A stretch of 64,000 bases of DNA from Sipunculus nudus (Eukaryota > Annelida > Sipuncula > Golfingiida > Sipunculidae): NCBI GenBank assembly GCA_026874595.1, contig CM049316.1, positions 44,965,695-45,029,694 of the forward strand, written 5' to 3'. Of this stretch, positions 51,701-60,700 are shown piece by piece. The notes under the pieces are model-generated. The model was not told where the DNA came from, did no database searches, and saw only the letters and a program-made list of their open reading frames with translations. The position numbers were made by a program, and so were the translations under genes. Position 1 is the first letter of the stretch, and every line of letters begins with the position of its first letter.

Positions 51701-54700
51701 TAGAATAATAATCCTTATGAATTCATTCAAATAAGTATATAATAAGTAATTTATTTTTAGCTCAGCTGACTTTCAGTCATGCTGGACTATAACGATTGGT
51801 CTTTGTCCGTCGTCCTTCCGTCTGTCCGTCCGGCCGGCCGTTAGCAGGGCACAAATCATAACAGTAGGGGTTAGGGCCATGAACCCTATGCAGTCTTAGA
51901 GGTTCTAAAAAGATCTCCTTGCAAACCTGAAATTAGGTCACTGCGACCTATATTCTCGAAGTTATGGGGTGTGTTTGCACCCCCCAGAAATAATTCTTTT
52001 AGCCAAAATTTTCATCCCAAACCTTACATCTTTCACATACAGCTCACCTACCAACAGGGGAAGAACCATAATTATTTTGAGGTCACAAGGTCAAAGGTCA
52101 AGGTCACAAAACCAACTTCTTTGAAAAGCCTATGGATGCATTTTAAGCCAAACTTTTCATCCCAATTCTTTGATCTTTCACATATAGCACACCTACTAAG
52201 TGGGAGAAGAATCCTATAGATGTTGAGGTCACAAGGTCAAAGGTCAGGGTCACAGGATCCACTTCTTTGAAAAGGTTGTGGACACATTTCAAGCTAGACC
52301 TTTCATTCCAAACCTTTCAGCACTGATATCGCTTCTCTGCCAACAGGGGAAAAGACCTGTTGATTTTGAGGTCAAAGGTCAAGTTCACAGCACCCTCTTC
52401 TTGCATGGAGTCATTTTCAGGCAAACTTTTCAATCTATACTTTCCATCTGTAATCTATGGCTTACCTACCAATAGGGGAAGAAGCCTATTGATGTTGAGT
52501 TCAAAAGGTCAAAGGTCAAGGTCACAATATTGTTCTAAATGCTTGTGAACATATTTCAAGTGAAACTGTTCAACCCAAACCTTCAGTCTTTCACATATGC
52601 CACATCTATGCATCACTCAATGTGATTCAAACTTCATATTTATGGGTCTTTTTGCATGAAGAAATAACTTATTGATTTTGAGGTCAGCTGGTCAGGAGGT
52701 TAAAGGTTGCAGGTCTAAGTTATTCACTCATTGGTTGCCAAGTAATTACACCAAGCCAGATGTAATTGGTTAGTAGTTACCCATCATTTAGAAAGAATCC
52801 AGTTGATATGTGGGCAAAAGGCCAAGGTCATAGGTCAGGTCAACTTATTTTGTAGACCATCTCTATTTTTCTTGTATATATAAGCTTGCACTCCAGCTGG
52901 TACATCTCACCCTGTGGCTGTAATTGTGAGTGACACTGGTGACATATGACTCCCTTTTGTATCAGGCTATTAAGTGATAAGGCTTAGTGATAAGTACCTC
53001 GTTACTGCATAACAAAACACTGTTGTTGGAATACTTCAGCCAGGAATTAACACTATGAGAGTACAGTATTAAGGTTTAGCTACTGATTTATGAGATGATG
53101 GGAACATTTTGCAGTTTATTTTATGGAATCATAGCAATAAACTTAGTTTCCTAGATATCTGAATATTTTTATATAAATCACCACATATGAAAGCAAGTGT
53201 TTGTTCTCATAATATGTGGATGTGTACTTGATTTAGGATGGCTTTATTTTATTACAAGACTCTTAGTCATGCTTTTTTGCATTTCTTTTCTTTCAGGTTT
53301 TGCAGTTTACCAACCCTGCTGACCCCATTGAAAAGCAGAGTGATAATAAAAAATATTGGACCTACACTTTTACATTTGCATATCTATAAATCTGATATGA
53401 GCGCCTGAACATGCCTTTTGAATTGTTTTGGACATTCATTACTGTAACATCATTTGGAGAATTTGCCCCAAGTTTGGTCTTTTATTGAAGGATGTGTGAT
53501 ATTAAATGTCAGACTTGTCAGAAATCCATTATGTCTGCCAGTTAGCCACCTTAGAAATCCTTTCTTTAGTGCAGTTTCAGTAATTTTCCTTCAATTTTTG
53601 GTCCAATTTAGAGAATGGTTGTTGTCTGATTTCAGACCTGTCAGAAGTCCAAAATGGCCACCAGGCAACCATCTTTAAATTCCTTTTGATCATATTATCT
53701 CAAGAACTGTTAAAGTGAAGGCAGTCGGACGTATATTAATGTAATCTTGCAAAGGATTGGGTCAAATATTTCTTAATAAATATTATAATCATATATGAAA
53801 GTGCAGTACAGTTGGCTTGTATTGAATAAAAATTCATACAGAAGCACCTGTTTCTCAATAATTCTTGCATGGATTTCCTTGATTTTTGCTGTATATTTTG
53901 ATCTTATTTTGCCCTTTGTGGTGTTCCTTTTGAGACTGACAGGTATCAAGTAAGCTATGGGAATAGTTCTAGATACCTTAACAATCATACATTTTCCTCA
54001 GACCATCAATTCACTGTGTTTTAACCAGACATAGGTGTTATATATTTCTGTTGTCGTAGAAAATTTCAACAAATTGGCAAATTGGTTCTTCAAAATTTGA
54101 CTGGAAGTTGTGAATCTCAGCCCATGATGTTGCAGGTCATGCTTGGCAGCTGTGCGTCATGACCCATGGGTCTCTTGTTAAATTCTGGTATGTCCTAATA
54201 TTTTTCCCAAAAATGTCCTACTTTTTTTCAACTGGCTGCTGGGTGGCCTGCTTATTTTATTGCTGTGTTCATGATTATCCAGTCAGTTATTTACTTATCA
54301 TATTGCTAAGATGTTAAAGGAAAATAAACCAAATATAAAACAACCTACTGTTTTAACAAAGTGCAAATATAAAAATAAAAAAAACACCTGGTCAAAATGG
54401 TTTTTAAAGGACATAGGAATTAAAAATGAAAATTATTGTCTGTTAAACAGTTTGTATTTTATTCACCCTGACCATAAAACTCCTGTAAACCTTTTAGTTC
54501 CTTTTTCATTTGTCATAAAACTGCCTGGTTAAAAAATTTAAACATGTACAAATGGCCTCCTCTTGTAAAACTACACTGACAGATGTGAATGATGCTTTAT
54601 AATTAATTTATTTGAATAGTCTGTGTGTGGATTAAAACAAGAATCTTAAAATCAGTGAAAACTTATTTTGTTTTATGTTTAATTATTTAATATTCAATTC

Positions 54701-57700
54701 TAAAATCTTTTAGAATCTTAAATCCTTTGCTGACGTGTTTAAAATTCACAGCTTATTTGGAAAAATGTGCATTGTGAAAAGATCCTAGTACACCTGTTTC
54801 AAGAACCAATGTTTCGATATGCCAGTGAAAACAGTGAATTGACGGTCATATGCATGAGTGGGTTGGTCAGCTGAGAATGCAGTTCTCCACAACAGCTTTT
54901 TATTAAGTGGAGTTTATAATTTAAAGAAAGCATTTGATCTGAGCGTTTTGAGTGTTTTGTGGTGCCACCTGAACTAATATGTAAACTGCTGAACTGTCAA
55001 CAGTTTATCAAAAAGCCAACCAATGATCATGGTAATGATATACATCATTTGTTCACAAACTGCTCACATGCTTCAATTTTAACATTAGGAAATGCATGGT
55101 TTGGTCACAAAATATTAATTGCAACAATTTCTTACTCATTAATACAATCCAATCATGTCAGCCTGCCATGGCCTAAATTAATTTTTTCCTCTTATACTTT
55201 ATCTCCATTTGATATTATTTTAGATTTTTACCTTTGAGGTCAACCTGAAGTAATGTCACTGTGACCTATTTCTGCAAGCTGTTTGAAAGAATATGATTAT
55301 AACACTCCATTAGTCAGATGGGCACTAAAGTTTGTAGTTGCATGTAGAATAAGGTCACTGTAACCTATATATGAGGTCTATTGGCAAAATGCATGATTTT
55401 AAGCACTCTGGGAGTCATTTTCTCTTTCAAGGTTCCTTGATTTCAGCTGAGCATCATGGCCCATGGGCCACTTGTGTTATTCAGCCTGTGAGCTAGTGTG
55501 ATTGTTCAGTGTCAGTTGTCATCTCTGTGATAATCTATACTATTTCAGGAACAGAAGGAGGTAGCATCGTTAAATTTTAAGCACATGATGTTATATCTTG
55601 CAGCTCAGACAAAAGTGTACAGGAATTTCATCATCCACTCAGACCCACAGAGAATAGAAGACAGTTTCCCATTGGCCATGTGCTTCAACAGCGAACCAAA
55701 AGAAGCATCACTCAACAAGATACGGAAATACATTACGAAGCATTATCCAGATACCAATGTGGACACAGTGTAAGACTATTTATTAACTTATATAGCACCC
55801 CCCCCCTTATTTAGACATCCCCCCCTTCACATTAAGACATCCCCTTTTCTTATCTAATTAAGACATCCCCCCTTCTTATAAAGACATCCCCCTTCTTATT
55901 AAAACACCCCCCTTCTTATTGAGACATTCCCTTTTCTTATTAAGACATCCCCCCCCCCCTTCTTATTAAGAAATCCCCCCCCCCCTTTTTTTCCTTTTTT
56001 TGTCCCCCCCCCCCCCCCCCAGGGGAGACGTTTTCAGTGCTATCATCTGTTGTCGACAGCCGTCAACTGTAAGATATCTTATGAACTGAAACTTTGAACA
56101 GTTGCATATTTTCTTCTGAAATTTGACACACTAAAGGTTCCCACCAAAACCTCATATTTGAAATCAGGTGTCCTTTACCTTCATCTTCAAGGTCAAATCT
56201 GCCAAAAGTAAAATTTTTTGGGTTATTTAATGAACAGGATAACTTTTGAAGGGCTTCATATTTTCCTGTAAAATCTGACACACTAATGGTTCCTACTCAA
56301 ATCTTAAAGGAGTTTGAAACCCAGTGACCTTGTCTTTCATCTTCAAGGTCAAATCTGCCGAAATGTAAAATTTTTGTGAAGCCCGTAACTTTTGAAGTAT
56401 TTCACATTTTGTCCACATATTTGTTACACCAATTGTCCCTCAACGTTCTCGAAGGATTTTGAAAACTAATGACCTTGACCTTCATCTTCAAAGTCAAATC
56501 TGCCAAAATGTTAATTTTTTTGGGTTATTCTGTTAACGATAACTTTTGAAGGGCTGCCTATTTGGCACACTAATGATTCCTACTGAAATCTCAGAAGAGT
56601 TTGAAACCCAGTGACCTTGACTTTCATCATCAAGGTCAAATCTGCCAAAATGGAAATTATTGTGAAGCCATCTGCTTTTGTAAGTGTGAAAACAAGCCAT
56701 TCTAGTTTCTCCCTTTTGTGGGGGGGGGGACTATCTATTGTTCCTGTTAGTGTCGATCAAGACTAAAGTGCTAGGCTACTTCAGTCTTGGAAAAAGCATT
56801 CATTTTTCAAGGTGCAAAATATGCGTTCCAGTTGGTAAATTTTGGCCTAGTTTCAGGAAGCTGAACATAGTCAATTCTTCAAAAAAAAGGATAATCAAAT
56901 TACAGTATCAGAAATGGCTGGAGATATCATCACCAAATTTTATGCAAATTTTGGTCACATGACTCATTTGAAAGAAAGGTATTTGTGGCGCCACATGCAT
57001 TAACTTACATTTTAAGAGGGAAAAGCTAAAAACCCTTTGAAAATGTTCTTCTCTGAAATCATTAAGCCCAATTGTCCAATATTTCACTGAAATACCCATA
57101 GACAAGCTCTCTCAAGTTTGTTCAAATGGTGTGGGGTTTGATGAATTGTATTTGAGGAACAGGAATATGAACTTAGTCATTTGGCTAAGTAAGCATACTG
57201 ACATAACAATCTCAGAAACGACAGGATATCACATCACCAAGTTTTGTGAAATTGTTGGGTCACATAACTAATTAAAATTGCAGTATTTGTGGTGCCACCT
57301 ACATCAGCTTGTTTTTACAGAAAAAAAAACTCATAATTTTAGTAAGCCTATTTCAAACTGAGGACTGCAATTGTTTTCTTTTGCAAAACTGCTGTTTCAA
57401 CTTTGGTAAAATTGCACAAAATTAATTCTTAGAAGGCTTTTGTTCAAGTTTAGTAAATCATTTTTGGCAGAATTATTGGACCATTAACAATGAAAGGACT
57501 GCATCTTTTATTATTCTAAACATTTTGATAATAAAATCTTATGTATATGTCTGAGCTTGGGAAAAAAAAGTCTTTCAGTATATGTAAAGAGATTTACCAA
57601 CTGGCCAAGATTGAGTCAGTATCTATGAATAGCTTGGCAGACTGCCAACTATATCAGATTTGGCAACAGGCCAAAGGTCAGTCTGGATCTATTTATAGCT

Positions 57701-60700
57701 TTGGCAGACTGCTAACTGTGTCAGATTATGCAACAAGTCAAGAGTTTACTCAGTGCAGCCAGGTACAAGTCCAGAGTTCAGTCAGTGCAGTAGCGGCAGC
57801 TCTCATTTTGTTCTGGTTCACTCAGAGCAGCTGCCTTTCTCACCTGAACTTTGTCAGCCCAGTGCATATGACTGTCAGACTCAAGAGAAGTTTGATGTAT
57901 TGGCCTGACATGTTGACTTGTCCATGCATCTTTGATGGCTTTCTCGTGCACAAGACTGGTGTCATCACCTGTAATGACCTTCGCACAGTGTAAGCTCCTG
58001 AAATTTTGCATGTCCATACATTTCAAATAGTTTTTCATACACAAGACTGAAGGCGGCTACCTGCAATCATTTTTGTATTGTGTGCACCCATGCCGGTATT
58101 TCAGCAGTGAAGCTTGTGTAATTGGTGCTTGTAATCAGGTTCAAACTGTTTAATACTTGCATTGTACATATACATGTCATTTGTCATATATGCTTGAAAA
58201 ATAATGGTCCAGCATGTAGCATAATTCCCGGTGTGTATCCCATTGTACAGGTTAGGGCTAGTTCCAATTAAACCTGTATCTTTTTATCCACTGTTATGAT
58301 GTTCAGGAAAACTTACACTGTACCCCTGTTATTGTCATTGTTGTATACAGCCCAGTTTTATTAGAGCCCCACTTGAAAAGTGGTGCCTTATAGTTATGGC
58401 CTGGACTCTCCGTCCTTCTTTCTATCACAGCATCTGCTTTCTTTTGCGTGCATTTTCTTAACAAGAATTCATTTGATCTTTCTCAATTTTTTAGGAATGA
58501 TTGGTGCATATGAGGGCTCCAGATCTATTGATTACAGACCTGTCCAAGTTCTAAAATGGCTGCAAGAGCACAATCAGTGATTTTCTGTTGCATGCATTAT
58601 ATCAGTGAGAAAATGCTTGACCTTTCTCAAATTCACTAGGATGATTGGTGCCTATGAGGGCTTCAGATTTTTTTAATCATAGACCTGTCTGAATTCCAAA
58701 ATGGCTGCCAGAGCACAATCTGTGATTTTCATTCAAATGCAATATCTCAACAAGAATATGCTTGATCTTCACAGGTGAAGGGCACAGGAGCCATCTATCC
58801 AAAAATTCATTTCCTGATGATAACTCCAGTTTGGGTCGATATATGGATTTCAAACTTGACTTATGTATGGCCCACCACTAAAGCAAGAACCCTATTGATT
58901 TCGGAGTCAAGAGGTCAAGGTTACAGGACCCACATCTATAAAAAGATTGTGGATGCATTTATAGCAAAACTTTTCACCCCAGACCTTCCCTCCTGCAAAT
59001 ATAGCTCACCTGCCAATAGGCAAAGATTCCTTTCAATTTTGGGGTCACAAGGTCAATGTCACAGGAGCCATCTGTCCTCAGATCTGTGGAAACAGGCTTT
59101 TGGTTGACCCCGTAACTTTTGAAGTATTGCATCTGTTTCCTTCAAATCTGACACAACAATCTCCGCAAAGATGTCCAACAAATTCAAACATTTGTGCCCT
59201 TACGAAATGACAAGCAAGATTTATGCCAGATTTATGCAAGAAATTATGAAGGAAATTATGCCAGATCTTGCTTAAATTTTATGCAAGATTTATGTCAGAA
59301 ATAGAGGCGAATTATGTAAATGAGCTTAAGCAAGATCTTGCTTAATACAAAATCTTGCTTAAATATTTAAGCAAGAAAAGGTCATTAAGCAAGATTTATG
59401 TCAGAAATAGAGGCGAATTATTTAAATGAGCTAAGCAAGATCTTGCTTAATAAAATCTTGCTTAAATATTAAGCAAGAAAAGTTCATTAAGCAAGATTTA
59501 TGTCAGAAATAGAGGCGAATTATTTAAATGAGCTAAGCAAGATCTTGCGTAATAAAATCTTGCTTAAATAAGCAAGAAAATTTCACTTTGCAAGATTTTT
59601 TTCTTGCTAAATGTGAATTCTTGCTTAATTTGCAAAATCTTGCTTAAACAAAATCTTGCTTAAAATTATCCAAGATTTGCATTATGCAAGATATGCAGCA
59701 TGCGTTTCTTGCATCAGACCTTAGCCCTGGTGGCCTTTGCCTTGTCAGGTGCTAACATATGCTTTAGAAGAAGGGTGCCTATATTAGAAGGGGGTATGCT
59801 TTATATTGTTTGGGGATACTACAGCATCTTGGATGCCAGAAATTTTGAGAATACATATTATTAAATATATAGTATTATCATATTATTGTATCCCCAGGCA
59901 AAGTCGGGGGATACTATGTTTTCATACCGGTCCCGCCGCCGCTGCCGCCGCCGCCGCCGCATATAAATCTTGTTGGCGCGATAACCCAATAAAAATTTCA
60001 CTGAACTTTACCAAACATGGTATATGTATAGATATGTATAGGAGAGTGTCCTTGACCTTGAATAGGTCCAATTTTGGGGAAAATCACACAAATTCTTTAA
60101 TATCTCAAGAAATCTTGCATGGATTTATCCCAAAATCAAGTTGATGGAAGATCATGGATAGGGTTGTCATGTACCAGGAACTGGTGGCGCCACCTATTAT
60201 TCTTTACTTGTTTTCGTGCCGTTTAATACCCCCAAAATTGCCACCATACAGTACTGTGAGCATTATTAGTCAAAAACTAATGGACAGATTTCTGTTATAT
60301 TATGCATATACATAGGTATGGGTTATGGGATGATGTTTATTTAAATTGGGGTCATGACCTTTCCTGTGATAGTGGCCTTGACCTTGAATATTGCCATATA
60401 TGGTGAAAATCACACACCTCTGATGATATCTCCAGTGTTGATAGCCATATGGATTTCAAACATGACCTTTGTATGGCCCACCACTAAAGTAAGAACCCTA
60501 CAGGTTCTAGGGTCATGAGTTCAAAGGTCAAGGTCACTGGACTGGCATTTTAAAAGATACTGTGGATGCATTTTAAGCCAAACTTTCATCCTAGGTCTTC
60601 CATCTTGAATATATAGCTCACTTGCCAATAGTGGATGATCCATATAAATTTTGGGGTCACAAGGTCAAAGGTCAAGGCCACAGGAGCTATCTGTCCAAAA

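Larger units (their letters stand above)
50417..54250. mobile_element. hAT-like element with CAGGCCACC ends, carrying a decayed gene and a nested repeat
   Basis: Left end CAGGCCACCTAGCGG (50417), right end GCTGGGTGGCCTG (ending at 54250). An exact CTTATT lies on both sides (50411-50416, 54251-54256), a 6-bp possible target duplication. Inside both ends the word GTCCTACTTTTT occurs in opposite orientation or nearly so. The interior has a zinc-finger-like remnant (51035-51290) and, from 51758 to about 54178, a nested CAGCTGAGC-bounded repeat. Confidence 0.6.

Noticed and set aside
54959-55237. 92-codon open frame MVPPELICKLLNC...
   Set aside because: It falls in a partial dispersed repeat just upstream of an exon, with no domain or start context.
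57541-57993. 150-codon open frame on the + strand within the last visible intron
   Set aside because: It lies over degenerate internal repeats that lack stops in one frame, and it has no recognisable domain.
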